A stretch of DNA of 64,000 nt from Collybiopsis luxurians FD-317 M1 (GCA_000827265.1 KN834813.1:13815-77814); one strand, 5' to 3'. Counted from the first letter of the stretch, positions 1 through 13,027 are shown. Translations and numbers: made by a program. Notes: generated by a model from the letters alone, not told the origin.

Positions 1-162
1 CTATTTCTAAACCTATATCTGATGACAAATATAAGCTTTTACCGCTGCGAAAAGCAACAGGCGATGAGCGCCCACTCATTTTGATATTGTTCCAATGAGT
101 GCCTGTTGCTTTTCGCAGCCGTAAAATCTTATATTTGTCATCAGATATGGATTTAGAAATAG
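1..162. repeat. Long imperfect hairpin (foldback) at left edge
   Basis: Bases 1-62 are the reverse complement of 101-162 with only about four mismatches. The interior folds again: CACTCATT at 73-80 pairs with AATGAGTG at about 94-101, leaving an asymmetric 10-11 nt bulge at 62-72. The whole stretch would form one stem of about 75 bp. The outer arm begins at base 1, so it may continue outside the window. It could be a foldback MITE, the centre of a larger palindrome, or the precursor of a small RNA. No coding capacity is seen. Confidence 0.85.
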
Positions 163-785
163 AAATTCTTTCCCATGGGTAATATTTATTCAATTACAGC
201 TGGAAAAAATGTGGTAAAATACAGGAAAAATCACGCAATAAATTATGTAATTAATGGCGCCTTTTACACATGAAAAAGGCGCTGCGATATCAATTATTTT
301 ACTATATCTTTTACTACCTCAATATTTATTATTTAACAATGGAAAAAAATATTATGATTCAAGGGAAAAAATTAATTATGTTACTAGGCCTTTTACAGAC
401 AATAAATACCAGACTGCTGGGGGTGTAACTTTGTCTACTTCTGAGGCATGACCAAGCATTTCTGAGATAAGGCTCTTCATGCTCTTCTGCTCCATTGCAA
501 GCAGAGAGACAAGATGGTCTCCCTTGGTTACAAGTTGAACAAACTCGATATCGATATGCCTTCACCTCCCACCAGTTCAATGACCAATCTTCCTGTTGTT
601 GACGAGAAGATGGATACTAGTGGCAATTAGGTGATTCCTTTAATCAGTCTATGACATTTCTCATTCCTAGTTCTTATTCAACAGTTACACACATTGGTTT
701 GGCTTCATCATCTAGGACACTGTGATACAGATTTGTGTACCTCAGTATCATTCTTTAGTTACACTCCTGTTGTATTATCATATTG
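163..785. other. No gene recognised
   Basis: AT-rich sequence with no open frame I can support. It lies just past the stop codon of the integrase remnant and could hold the decayed 3' end or LTR of that retroelement, but I found neither a clear LTR pair nor a convincing polypurine tract. Confidence 0.4.
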
Positions 786-2420
786 TTATTTAGAATGAGA
801 ATGCATAATGTGAACCTCTTCACCTTCATCATCAGATTCAGAATCATCCTCTTCATTGATGGAGCCTTTGTCCATTTCTAGCCACTTGTCGACCCCTAAA
901 TCATCCATTGGACTTTGTAGGGCTGGCATAGAATCAAATGCCAGATCAGAGTCTAATTCCTCATTGTTGACCATATGCTCTAACTGTTCTGGTGACAGGT
1001 CAATTAGTTCATGTATGTTTTCAGGTAGCTCTATTGGCTCATAGCGCTTGTAGTGAGGCAGCAACTGCCAAGCTGCTACTTTCTCTTTGTATACCACTCT
1101 ATTCATTTCAGCGACTATGTAGTTTCCTCCTCATGTTTGTCATATAACAATCAACAGCCCTCTATATCGAAGGTACATCTTCTGGTCCAGACTTTTCTCA
1201 ATTGTTGAATTTTGCATCTGGACAAGCTGACCAGGTTTAAAGTCATAGATCTTAATAACATTCTGGTACTCCTGCTCATACCTTCATAGAGCCTTGCACT
1301 TATTTTCATCAACCTGTTCAATCATATCCCTGATATGCACACAGTGTTTAGCTAGTGCCCTGGCCCTGAAGCCAATGAGCTCTTTGTCACTGAGCACCCT
1401 CTCTGGATATTTCACCAACCACATTAACTCAACAATGTCCAGGGGTAGGATGGGTTTGGTGCCTGTCACCATGAAATATGGAGAACAGTTGAAACCTCTT
1501 CTAAATGTTATTCGGTCAGCAAAAAGAATTGGCTTAAGAAACCAAAACCACTTCTACAAATCATTGCCTGTGGCTTTAGCTAAGGCCTGACAAATATTGA
1601 AATGTGCTCTTTCAATCTTTCCATTAGCTTGGGAGTTGTACACAGCAATTTGTATACCCCGAATGCTGTACTTTCTTTCCAACCAATCTAACATATTTTT
1701 CATTTGAGGAGCATTGTCAGTTATGACTTCCTCAGGACAGCCCCATCAACAGATAATATTGTCAAAGAACCATTCACTGAGTGTCCTTGCATTTTCAACT
1801 TTCAATGCCCTGGCTTCTGACCATGAGGACAGGGCACATCAGCCATGTACAACATTGGTACAGCCATTGCTTGCTGGTGACATTTTAAAGGTATCAACAT
1901 GAACCTTTTGGAATAGTGAAGGGGTATGTGTCAGTGTCAGTGGCACCTTTATATGCCTCAACTGTCATTGTTGGCAGGCCAGACAGGTCTTCACAAACCA
2001 GTCAACATCACCATCCAAATCAGGCCACCAGAACCTTTGTCCAATCAATTCCTTCATTGCAAATACTCCCTTATATCCCAAATGGTTGTGAGCACTATGC
2101 AACATGTACATTCAGTGATCCCTAGGCATGTATAGTCTAAGAGCCGCCTTCTTCTTCACTTCATCAATAAAGCTTCCCTTCATTATTAAGGTAAAACTTT
2201 AACACTTGCCTTTTAAAATGAGCCACTTCAGACTTCAACTTTCCTTCCAACATCATAGACTGTGGGTTTCGCAGCCACTCAATGATATCTGGTATAACTT
2301 CATCGAGTCTTTTTCTGTTAGCAGTCCTATGCCTTTCAACATAGGGATGCTCCTTATTCCACTCCTCTGTGTCTGAGGTTGCCTAGAATTTGCAAAAAAT
2401 CCTAGACTCTTCCAGGTTCA
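786..2420 (-). mobile_element. Ty3/gypsy retrotransposon remnant: integrase region
   Basis: Reading the minus strand in shifting frames gives pieces in the order of a basidiomycete gypsy integrase. Near 2040-1970 is a zinc-binding-type segment (FWWPDLDGDVDWFVKTC, then LACQQ). At 1472-1284 is the late integrase segment (LPLDIVELMWLVKYPERVL). At 1106-786 is the C-terminal tail (RYEPIELPENIHELIDL followed by an acidic end and a stop). Reverse transcriptase, protease and gag are missing upstream, and several frameshifts and stops interrupt the frame, so the copy is dead. It abuts the transposon relic on its right. Family assignment rests on motif recognition. Confidence 0.7.
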
Positions 2421-2590
2421 ACTTGTTTGCTCAGTGCTATAGTGCTTTTTCATGATGTATCAGAAGTGGCAATGACTTCAAGCAGCCTGAGATTGTTTGC
2501 AAATGAAGTGTGAATTCCAAGAACAGTTGCACTGTAAAGTGAATAATATTGAACAGTGCTTTGAAAGTCAAGCTATTTGGCAAGGACTTA

Positions 2591-5500
2591 CTACAGATCC
2601 CAAGGCATTTGAGGAACTCCATTAGTTACTACACCTAGCTTTTGAATGACTGCACAAACATGAGGTTTACAATCAACTCCAGGAATATGGATAATGAAAA
2701 AATCTTCAAGCCAAACAGGAATCTGAGTGTGGTTTTGTTGAATTGTTGCAAAGGTAGCTAACTCTGTTAATTTGTTTGACATTGCTCTATATCATAAGCC
2801 ATCCTTTTTAACATAGGTTACCCATCTAGCAACTTGCTTCCCAAGCAATGATATACCAGGATCTAGAGAAAGCTCTCGATGAAGACAAAGATGTGGCCAG
2901 ATGCTTTGATGGTGTTGAAGCAGAAGTGTATAAATGTCTTTGCTATTGGATTCAAGAACATGTAAATCAAGTGTATAGTGGTTGATCATTGCTTTGGGGA
3001 TGTGTTTTGGAAGAGATACACAGTCATCAGATACTTCACTGTGAAATATTGCAATTTCAGTCATTGCACAACCTCAAGCTTTTGATGCTTCAGCTTTGAT
3101 GATAGAGTCAACAAGCTTGTGTTTGTGATCAGAGGTATCATCAGGTAGGGCAAGAAGATACTCATAGAGTAAATGAGACTGAACCCAATTCTGAAGTATG
3201 GTTAGCTCAGCTTGACCCCCATCATGACTATTCATTTTGACTTTTTCAAGCAGCACTTGAAGGCAAAGAGCCACCACCCATATACAGGACCAAAAAGTTT
3301 GATCATTGCTGAGAAGTGCCTAGTGAAGTGGTGGTTCAGAGATAGTTTGGTGCCAAGCTGTAACATCTTGATGCAATAATGAGTGTAACATAACTGGCCA
3401 TGTATGGCTTGGTTCCAGGCAAACTGCAATGCAAAGATTGAGGATAGCATTGTATAGAGGAAGCCATTTCTGAAAATGAGTCAGGCTGATCTTTTCATTC
3501 AAAGAGACAGGGGGAGCAGTATTCAGAATGGAATCATCCTGTCCATGCCAAGCACGCCACAGGATAACCAGTGTAACTGTAAGTAGTCAATGCCATTCAC
3601 CTGCTTTCTTGAGCTATTGGTTTTCACCTAGCGGTCCAAAAATACTTCACTACATGGCAGCGCTTGAAATTGATCACTTATATTTTTTGGAAGACATGTA
3701 ATGTGGGTCAGCCAGCATATTGAATTTACAGCATCTTCAAACCATTGTTTAGCTGATTCAGGACCATTTGCACCTGGAAACATATGCACAGTGAATAGTA
3801 TGTGTGTCTATACAATGCCTTTTTATTCCTCTCAGTACAAGCTCTTGGGGGAGACTAAAAGAAACTATGTACCAAGAAACATGCAATGTATGAAGTCAAG
3901 TGCCATTTGTGTTGACAGTAGCCAACCAGCAATCCAGTTGAGCACAGAGAAATGTACACCATGTTGTCTGAGGATGGATGACTGTCATGCTACTGGAGCA
4001 TCTTTTGAGTACAGCTTTTGCTTTAGCATGTTGTAGTTATTGCGTGGCTGGAAATCTATGAAGAGTTGGTGAACCATCGGATAATAGATAGTTCAATGAA
4101 AACTCACTCTTGACATTGTAACCGTTCTCCTTATTCACATTGAGAAGGGTACAATAGCACCAAGGGCAAGTGTGTAAGTTGGAATTATGACTCACATGTC
4201 CTCCAAGCTTACGCACACCTGGAGTATTGCAATTGGTACAGGCTATATCAGTGTGGACAGTCTCCTTGACAATATTCTGATAATCATTGTTGTACATGTC
4301 CATCTCAATTCCTGCAAGAAGCATGAGATCAATATATAAAAGATAAGCCAAATTACATTACCATCTTTCAGGAGTGCAACTTCTCATACAGTAGGCTCCA
4401 TCACATGAATGAGCTGGTCTCCAGTTGGCTCTGTCGGACCTGGAGTTATGCCACCACATATTACCCAGACATGAAGAAAGTGTATATCATGTGCAAGGTC
4501 ATTAATTGAGATATACCATGGGCCTGCTGAGTGAGGACATCCATTGAATGCACCAAACCTTGAGAGGGACATGAGTTTAAGTATTCCAAATAATGAAAAG
4601 AAGCTTGCCAATCAAGATTTATTGTCATATGCAGGCCAAAATGATGGTTGGTGAGCTTCATCTCTGAGTATTCTGTCCTTGGACAGTCACAAACTGTCCC
4701 AAAGTTTCTGACTATGCACTTAATCCCAGTCCTGAGCTTATGCCAAAGAGAGCCATCAGACATGTCTGTCATCATAAAGTCACCATCATCATTCTGATTT
4801 TGAGGTGTATTGCAAGAATCCTGAATAAGTTTCCAAAACCCTTTTCAATGAACCATTCAATGAAGGCTGTGAATTGATGACACCTGAGGCAGGATTTTGA
4901 GGGCCCTGCACTTGATTTGACCCTGAGTGTTGGTATATTCCTCGTAAATTTGGCTGGTGCATTCGGATACAGAACATTCAGGTGTTTTGAGGGCATTCAT
5001 TTCGGCAGGTGTGTGGTGTTTCCAGCATTTTGTACAGATTGCATATTGAATGATGCATGCATCAGGATCAATACCGAGTCTTTTTCAAGTACTGATGAGA
5101 GTCTGAACAGGAATTTGATCATCTGCAAGTGTGCCAGTTACTTCAATACAGTTGAGTGTCATGCTGAGATTTTCATTTGTAGTGTTAACAGAGAGATGAT
5201 TGACAATGTTATTATAAACAGCTTGAAGATAGGCAAGCCGCACAGCTGGTATATCACTTTTTGCAAAGGTTGGAGCTACACCACTTGAGAAGTCTGGGTC
5301 CAGACCAAGCTCAGGACCAGGAGGGATTTTGAGTTCATGAAAGACAGTGTCAGGTACTGCAGGTGGATCTTCATATTCTGGAGGGGGCTGTTCAGGTTCT
5401 GGAGGGAGGTCATCATATCCTGGAGGAGAAGCTGCACACCACCAAGGGAGATCTTCTTGTTGCAGAGGGAATTGCTTGTGTTCTTCATCATTCAAACCCA

Positions 5501-5828
5501 AATCTACATCCCCATTTCTTGAGTTACCAAGTTCTACATGCCCTTTGTTCTCCACAGCTGACCCAGATCCAGAATTGCTATCTCCTTCCACATCTTCTTT
5601 TGTATAATTTTTGAGTGAATTTAATGTTGAAATAGCTGGTTCTGGCTGAGGAAGGCCATGCTTTTTGACATGTTTGTTGTGTAGATTCCAAGAGACAGCA
5701 TGAAGAGCCAGATTCTTCCTGGAACATTGAGTACATGGGCAATCAACATAAGTGACTGGAGGCATTGACAACAAAGATGAACATTTAGGACAAGATATAT
5801 CAGCAACAACAAAGTGCAAATATTTCAT
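2591..5828 (-). mobile_element. Degenerate DNA-transposon-derived protein (Agaricomycete multicopy family)
   Basis: On the minus strand, fragments lie in collinear order. They are a Cys-rich start at 5828-5700 (CPKCSS and CPCTQCS), an acidic proline-rich stretch, a block near 4990-4800 (SQPSLNGSLKRVLETYSGFL), 4775-4461 (DMSDGSLWHKLRTGI and HFGLHMTINLDW), 4611-4384 (WYISINDLAHDI, CGGITPGPTEPTGDQL), a CPWC motif at 4351-4037, 3450-3074 (IKLFGPVYGWWLFAF and NWVQSHLLYEYLLALPDD), and 3064-2591 ending PQMPWDL. I recognise this order from large multicopy proteins of mushroom-forming fungi that are usually annotated as Tnp2/CACTA-like or hypothetical transposon proteins. The fragments alternate frames. 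Some gaps may be introns, but many are stops and frameshifts, so this is most likely a relic. No terminal inverted repeats were found. Confidence 0.55.
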
Positions 5829-6083
5829 GAAACTGCTTAAGTCTAATTAGCGCTCATGAATCATGTAGATTCCGGTAAACTCAGTAGATTCTGAAATTCA
5901 TGACAACCTCAAATTTGTAAATTCTGTGGTGGTAGTTTGTGGCAAATTGTCTGAAATTCTCACAATTTATGACAATTTGGTCTGACAAAATTCTCTGACT
6001 TTACGCTGTGACTTGCTGATTGCTGATGCCTCATTCATCCATTCATTCCTCTCAATTCAATTTGATCTGATTCACATCTGCAG

Positions 6084-6920
6084 GAAAGCTTCATTGTCAT
6101 CCCCTTTGAACTCATCAAAATCAGGTTGCAAGACAATGCCAGTGCCAGCTTGTACTCTGGACCTATGGATGTTGTGAGGCAGATTATCAAGAAGGAGGGC
6201 TTGTTGGGGATGTATAATGGGATAGAGTCAATGTTTTGGAGGTGAGTCTGTCACACCCTCACCCTCATCTCAGGTTTTGATGTGTTTGGTTGAATGTGCT
6301 CCCTAACAGACACTTGTAGTGGAACGGAGGCTACTTTGGTTGCATCTTCCAAGTCTGATTGATCCTCCCTGAGCCAAAGGTCAATCCTCAGGCATCATTG
6401 AAATTGATATCTGATAATCTACCTATGGTGATATCTACTCTTAGAACCCACAACAAACACTCTTGAACAACTTTATTTCTGGATGTGTTGGTGGATTTGT
6501 TGGTACAGCATTGAATATGCCTTTTGATGTATGTCTTGTCTTTTGGGTTTCGGCTGGGGTGGTGTAGAGTGTCAGCTGATTCTATTGCTTTTTCATCACT
6601 CTTCCTCATTCCTCTCTTCCTTCCCTCCCTGCATCTCCCCTCTCTGTCTCATCCTCACCCTCTCTATCTCCCTGTCTCCCCATCTCCCATTTCCCCTTCC
6701 CTCTCCCCCCACCCCAGATGGTCAAATCCCACATCCAAAGTGTCCCCTGCATTGCCGGCGTCCCACTCAAATACAATTGGATTTATCCCTCCCTTGTGCT
6801 CATTGCACACTCTACAAGGGGTTCATCCCCAAAGTGTTGAGGTTGGCTCCTGGGGGAGGGGTGTTGTTGCTTGTGGTTGAGTTTACATTGGGGGTGTTTA
6901 GGCAGGGCAAGTTGTGTTGT
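6084..6920 (+). pseudogene. Mitochondrial 2-oxodicarboxylate-type carrier, truncated and broken
   Basis: An exon at 6084-6241, after a CTGCAG acceptor, reads ESFIVIPFELIKIRLQD and then IIKKEGLLGMYNGIESMFWR. This carries the mitochondrial carrier signature P-x-[DE]-x2-[KR]. A GTGAGT intron (6242-6309) leads to an exon where the expected HxWWNGGYFGCIFQV is interrupted by TAG and then TGA. Next come LLNNFISGCVGGFVGTALN and MPFD, an intron from GTATGT to CCCCAG (about 6528-6718), VKSHIQSVPCIAGVPLKYNW, and after a further frameshift YKGFIPKVLRLAPGGGVLL. Such carriers exchange 2-oxoadipate or 2-oxoglutarate across the inner mitochondrial membrane. The first transmembrane pair is absent, so this is a 5'-truncated dead copy. 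Odc-type identity is inferred from the final repeat. Confidence 0.75.
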
Positions 6921-7845
6921 GAGATGGGTGCAGCATGGTGCTTGCTAATGTATTCTTTCCTTTCTTTTTTTAACTCTTGGACTGCCATATATATGATCTG
7001 AGTCTGGTATACCATTCTTGTTACTTGTTGCAGGGCAATTATAATGTTTTCATTTAATGTTCCATTTATGTCTGGATGGTAAACAAATGAGTGAGCAAAC
7101 AAGATAAAAGGTGTCAGAAAAAACTGCTTACTTTCGACAATTTGGCAAGGACAGCATTGAGCAACTTATGTTGATTCACATTTGTTGTTCTCTGATAGAG
7201 TAGTGATAGTAGTAGTACTTGTTATTTAACATGTGTACTTAAAGGTGTTTTATAGAAAAATTTATATTCTATCATTGTAAATCTGTGTTGTGGCTGTTGT
7301 TCGCATCTATACTTGCAGGGTTGTGCAGCTGCTGATGAGACCTGCCCATCCCAAGGATACCCCGCAAACACATTTTTCCACAATCAAACTTGGACACCGA
7401 TTGGTAGCCAATTTTAAAATTTCCTTGTCCTTTCACTGGCACGGCTCAAATTAATGCAAAACTGTGGTTGCTGTCAGTGATCCAAAGAAAATATATTCAG
7501 TGAAACCTAGTAGCTAACGGCATATAAGTACAGAATATTCTTCCACAACAGTGTGTGATATTTGGTGCCATTTGTATCTACTGCAAGAAAGTGACTAGGT
7601 TGAATAGTATTCAGAAAAAAACAGAGAAGGGAAGGTTAGAAAAACAAAGTGGAATGTAACAGTTCAAATTTAATTTGAAGATGAGAAGAACAGGTACAAC
7701 ACTAAGCAATACACAAGGCACAAGTAAGACAGCAAGAGGAAAGAGGAACCAGAAAAAAATAAAGGGTAAATTGCTAAGAAGTAGGTCAGTCATAACATGT
7801 GAGGGAATGAAAGAAGAGCTTACATTGGGCATTTAATACAGAGAT
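6921..7845. other. Intergenic; contains a scrap of the VPS36 3' flank
   Basis: From about 7190 to 7350 the sequence (TAG-rich microsatellite, a CTTGTTATTT stretch, then a passage like the VPS36 C-terminal region) resembles the region just 3' of VPS36 at 23.03-23.25 kb and 54.0-54.2 kb. From about 7395 it switches to the 3' flank shared by the STAND copies (ATTGGTAGCCAATT), also seen at 15.33 kb and 49.65 kb. This is a duplication junction. No separate gene is supported. Confidence 0.6.
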
Positions 7846-10800
7846 TCAAGCAGAATCCCAACATTGAGTCCACTTTGTTCCATGAACAAAGTTTGACCAG
7901 TCCACAGACAGAGCACAATGCACAGCATCAGCAGGAATAGTAAGGACTTGACTTTTATCCTCAAAACTTTCCCTCATAAAGGGAGGAAGCCAAAGAATGA
8001 GTTGTCCATCATTAGACTTGAGCCAGCCATGATCATCAATATAACCTGATGAAACACCAGGAGGTAGTTGCATAAGGTGGTCATGTGCAGGGTCAACCTG
8101 TAGATCTGTTTGAGTTTTCCAAATTCTGACTGTCCCATCCAAAGAGCCAGACACTACATATTGACCATCAGGTGAATTTGCAACTGAGGTCACCACAGAA
8201 GTGTGAGCTTTGAATGGCTTCCCAACCTGGACACCTGTTTGTGCATTCCATGTTCTTACTGTACAATCCCAGGAACCAGACACTACATATTGACCATCAG
8301 GTGAATATGCAACTGAGGTAACCTGACTAGTGTGGCCTTTGAATGGCTCCCCAACCTGCACACCTGTTTGTGCATTCCATATTCTTACTGTGTGATCCCA
8401 AGAGCCAGACACCACATATTGACCATTAGGTGAATATGCAACTGAGGTAACTATATCAGTGTGCCCACTGAGTGGCTCCCCAACCAGCACACCTGTTTGT
8501 GCATTCCATACTCTTACTGTCTTATCTGCAGAGCCAGACACCACATATTGACCATCAGGTGAATACGCAACTGAGGTAACCCTTTTAGTGTGCCCACTGA
8601 GTGGCTCCCCAATCTGCACATCTGTTTGTGCATTCCATATTCTTACTGTCTTATCCTCAGAGCCAGACACCACATATTGCCCATCAGGTGAATATGCAAC
8701 TGAGGTAACAGAACTAGTGTGCACACTGAGTGGCGCCCCAACCTGGACACTTGTTTGTGCATTCCATATTCTTACTGTGTTATCTCCAGAGCCAGACACC
8801 ACATATTGACCATCAGGCGAATATGCAACTGAGGTAACCCATTGAGTGTGCCCATTGAGTGGCCCCCCAACCTGCACACCTGTTTGTGCATTCCATATTC
8901 TTACTGTCTTATCCCGAGAGCCAGACACCATATATTGACCATCAGGGGAATATGCAACTGAGATCACAGAAATGTTCCCACTGAGTGCCCCCCCAATGAC
9001 ACCTGTTTGTGCATTCCATATTCTGACTGTCTTATCCAAAGAACCAGATACCACATATTGACCATCAGGTGAATATGCAACTGAGGTAACCCAATCAGTG
9101 TGCCCTATGAGTTTCATAACCTGCACACCTGTTTGTGCATTCCATATTCTTATTGTCTTATCCCCAGAGCCAGATACCACATTTTGACCATCAGGTGCAG
9201 CCTGGAAGCTTGTTTGTGCATTCCATATTCTTACTGTGTCATCCAGAGAGCCAGACACCACATACTGACCATCAGGTGAATATGCAACTGAGGTAACCCA
9301 TTCAGTGTGCCCCATGAGTTTCATAACCTGCACACCTGTTGGTGCATTCCATATTCTTACTGTCTCATCCTTAGAGCCAGACACCACATATTGACCATCA
9401 GGTGAATATGCAACTGAGGTAACCCATTCAGTGTGTCCCATGAGTTTCATAACCTGCACACCGGTTGGTGCATTCCATATTCTTACTGTCTTATCCTTAG
9501 AGCCAGACACCACATATTGACCATTAGGTGAATATGCAGCTGAGTTAACACCACCAGTGTGCCCTATGAGTTTCATAACCTGCACACCTGTTTGTGTATT
9601 CCATATTCTTATTGTCTTATCCCCAGAGCCAGATACCACATTTTGACCATCAGGTGAATATGCAACTGAGCTACCCCATGTAGTGTAAGCTTCGAATGGC
9701 TCCCCAACCTGCACACCTGTTTGTGCATTCCATATTCTTACTGTCTTATCCTTAGAGCCAGACACCACATATTGACAATCAGGTGAATATGCAACTGAGT
9801 CCACAACACTAGTATGGCCTCTGAGTGGCCTACCAACCTGCACACCTGTTTGTGCATCCCATATTCCTACTGTATTATCCCAAGAGCCAGACACCACATA
9901 TTGACCATCAGGTGAATATACTACAGAATTTATTCCTCCCTTTGCATGGATCACATGCAGTAGTCTTTCCCATGTTAAAGCACGTCCCACTCCAGTGACT
10001 TTGACAACTTGCTTCAGATATTTAATCATGTTTTTTCTCAGTGGCGATTCTAATGGTAAAAGTGCATATCCTGATACATAGAGATGTGGTGTACTCTCAT
10101 GTAATGCAGTCGAGAATACATTTGTAAACTGCTCCAATTCTTGCAATCTGGTCAGAACATCTTTGTCCTGGTTCTTTATCAGTTGCTGCTCACTTACTGA
10201 AAATTAGTCTTTACCTTCATTTGGGCCCATTTTCTGATCTTCCTTGCACTAGGTATTATCACAATCACCTTTCCCATTAAACTCATACATTCCAACCAGA
10301 ATACCATTTGGCAGCTGCTGATAAAATCTCTTACTTGATTGACAGTTGAATCAGTTGCTTCAGTGTTTTCAACATGGGATGCCCACCATTGTGCACTGTA
10401 CTGTAATTGAGGTGAGATGCATGAATCAATCCCATTTTCCAAATTCCCTTTGATCCTATCTGAGAGGTCTTTTACTTCTGAATTGAACACATGTGAGCTT
10501 TCCAATTTACACATATTGAAATGTAATTCCTCATTCATCAGCCTAATGGTGCCCAGTGCCATAATCATGTGACCCTGCTTTTTATCTATAGCATAATCCT
10601 CACTCCTATTTCTGTCCAGGAGAAAATCCAAGATTGAGGTGTGGATAGGCCAAACAGGCTTATCGGACTCATGCACACCAACAAATAGAGACCCCAGAAA
10701 TTCAATCACTATGTCTACTTTGAATTCATTTTCAGCTTCATTATTACCCTGCCTTTGCAGCTCTTGCAGTAACTGGCTTGAAAGAGGTTCATATGAACTC

Positions 10801-12945
10801 AGAATTTGTGACACTACTTTCCTATAATTTTCCATGGCATTTTTATCACTACTGTCAAAGTTGTTCTTCAGAATGACTCTGTACATTTCATCCAGTGGAT
10901 ATTTCTGCTCAGCTTTAGGAGCAACTTTCATGAGTTGGTCAAATAAACTGCCGGGATTGACCCCTCCTTTAGTCATACACAATTCTTTGCATACTGTTAC
11001 AGCCCACTGAAAATATTGTCCAGCTGTTTCTGCTATTTGCTTGCATCGGGCTTCATTGATGTGGTCTGTTTTCTTTTCTTTGGCAATGTAGCCAAACACA
11101 TATTTAGAAATATCTTCTGCAGTTCTATCCAGCTCATTCATATCCACAGTATCAAGCCAATTGGTGTGTTTATCAACATATTTCATGATATCATGCTCTG
11201 ATCTTGATGTCATAAAAATGTGAAAATTCTTTGGAAGATCATGTTTTTTGTCCATCAACAAAGCGATGAACTCTTTCCTTGTTTCCTCTGTAATTTCATC
11301 AAGAGCATCCAAAATAATGACTACTGGACTAGATTGATTTATATCTTTGGCTGGTTTTGTAATGAGCTTTTCCCATTGCTCCTCTATACTAGGATCATCC
11401 AATATGTCTGAATCTTCCTCCAAAATTTTTATCAAAGCCTTTTTAAAATCCGGAATATGTTTCCCCAGTTCATGTGCAATGGCTTGGACAGCTTGAAATG
11501 GGTCTGCAGCCAAGTTCCGCTTAAAAGCAAAAAATGCCCCAAGATAGCACATGTTCTCTTCCTTACTACTAAATTTTTTTCCAATGGTATGGCTGATGGC
11601 AGATTTGCCTGTGCCAGCAGCTCCATGAAGGAGAAGCATTTGTGGATAATCTTCTGCAGTGGTCAATATCCACTGAGATATTTTGTCCAGAATTTGGACC
11701 CTGGTTCCTTTCCAACAGACTTTCCCTTTATCAAGTTTGGCATCTTTAACAGTTTTCAGCTTTTCTTCCAAGACTGTGATAGTAGATTAAGTAATGAACA
11801 TGAATTTAGAGTAATTGAAGTTTGATTTTGCCAAGCAAAAAAAGTAAGCATTATGTTCTATCATGAAAGTCAAATTGTTCTCACATTTTGCAGATTGGCC
11901 ATCCATTTTTTTGTGAAGGCTACTGATTTGAGCACCTTGAGATGAAAGAAGTGCATGGTTTGCTTCCACTGTATATTCAAATGAGATTGTATTTCGGTTA
12001 ACAGATGGCTTAAAATACTAAATACCTGTCTCCCCTGACTTCATGGTTTGTGCAGCAGTTGCTGCTATAGTAATATCCCTTGCCATATCCATAAGTTTCT
12101 TGAGGCGGTTCTGAGCTTCTGTTATTTCATCATCTGAGCCTGTCACTGCTTTCCAGAACAGCACTATCAAGGTTGAAATAAGTATAAGATGGGAAAATAA
12201 ATTAAAATAAAATAAAAGCACATACAGAACCGCATTTGCAGTTTATTTTTCTTAATTTTCTCCATTGCCTCAAAGATCAATTCAATGGTACAGAGAAAGG
12301 TTTCAGAAACTATGTTCTGATAATCTCTTCCCATCTGAACAGAAAAAGGCAGTACCTTCCAGATTTGGTTGAGAAAGTGGTTCAAGTCCGAAAAGAAAGC
12401 CTCCAATCCTTCAAACCAGTTACTAACTCCCTTGGTGGCCTATATGAGTTAAAATCTGAATAACCGCATTCAAAGTCAATTCTATTTCACAAACCTTTAA
12501 CAAGAAGCTTATCGCTGTAAAGATCATCTTTCCACCAGGTACACTTGGCTGTAAAAATGTCAAACTTGACTATAAACATAGCAATATAGAATTTTAAACA
12601 TACAATGGATTCCGCAATATCTCCACCAAACTCACTAATCTTGATAATAATCCCTACGGCAGGCTTCAAATACTTCTCTCGCAGGGTCAGCCACTTGTCG
12701 CCCCGAGCTTTTTTGATTTTGTTAAAAAATTCCCGTTCGAAGATAGCACTGATTGCCTCTAGAGAGTTGCACTTTTCCATCTCTCGTAGAGTCGCATCCC
12801 ATCCTGGGAACTTTTTGTTTTCCTTTTCGAATTTTTCGACAGCCTCCTGCATAAGCTGGGTAATTTTGTCGGCGGCAGAAGCTGCGAGCTGAGGAGGTTG
12901 AGCTCCTGTAGCTGCTGGGGTTGAGTTGGGTGTAACGGATGCCAT
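7846..12945 (-). CDS. STAND/NLR-like NTPase, Goodbye-NACHT-WD40 (copy A)
   Basis: Predicted signal-transducing P-loop NTPase of the fungal NLR type, probably cytosolic, of the kind used in non-self recognition. My seven-exon model is 12945-12604, 12548-12495, 12439-12226, 12163-12026, 11968-11885, 11773-10215 and 10167-7846. All introns are GT-AG (47-111 nt), the frame closes throughout, and the product is 1570 aa. Residues 1-250 resemble the fungal STAND N-terminal Goodbye domain (DKWLTLREKYLKPAV in exon 1). Walker A GAAGTGKS lies at about 328-335 and Walker B VVIILDALDEI at about 428-438. Fifteen WD40 units (core SPDGQYVVSGS...TVRIWNAQTGVQVG) fill about 873-1490, and unit 6 is truncated. 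A 47-nt phase-0 intron separates the NACHT part from the WD40 part. The units are almost identical, as in WD40 repeats that evolve by concerted recombination. The ATG matches that of copy B. The Goodbye call is a recognition, not a profile hit. Confidence 0.88.
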
Positions 12946-13027
12946 TGAAACGGTGTGAGATGTCAGTTTTCAGAGTAAGCTGCGATGGGGATCAAAGCTT
13001 AAGAGGAAAACGTTGTATCATGACATC

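Noticed and set aside
5337..5614. Plus-strand Gly/Ser-rich and other frames at 5.3-5.6 kb
   Set aside because: Antisense of the acidic Pro-rich stretch of the transposon relic. They have no splice or family support.
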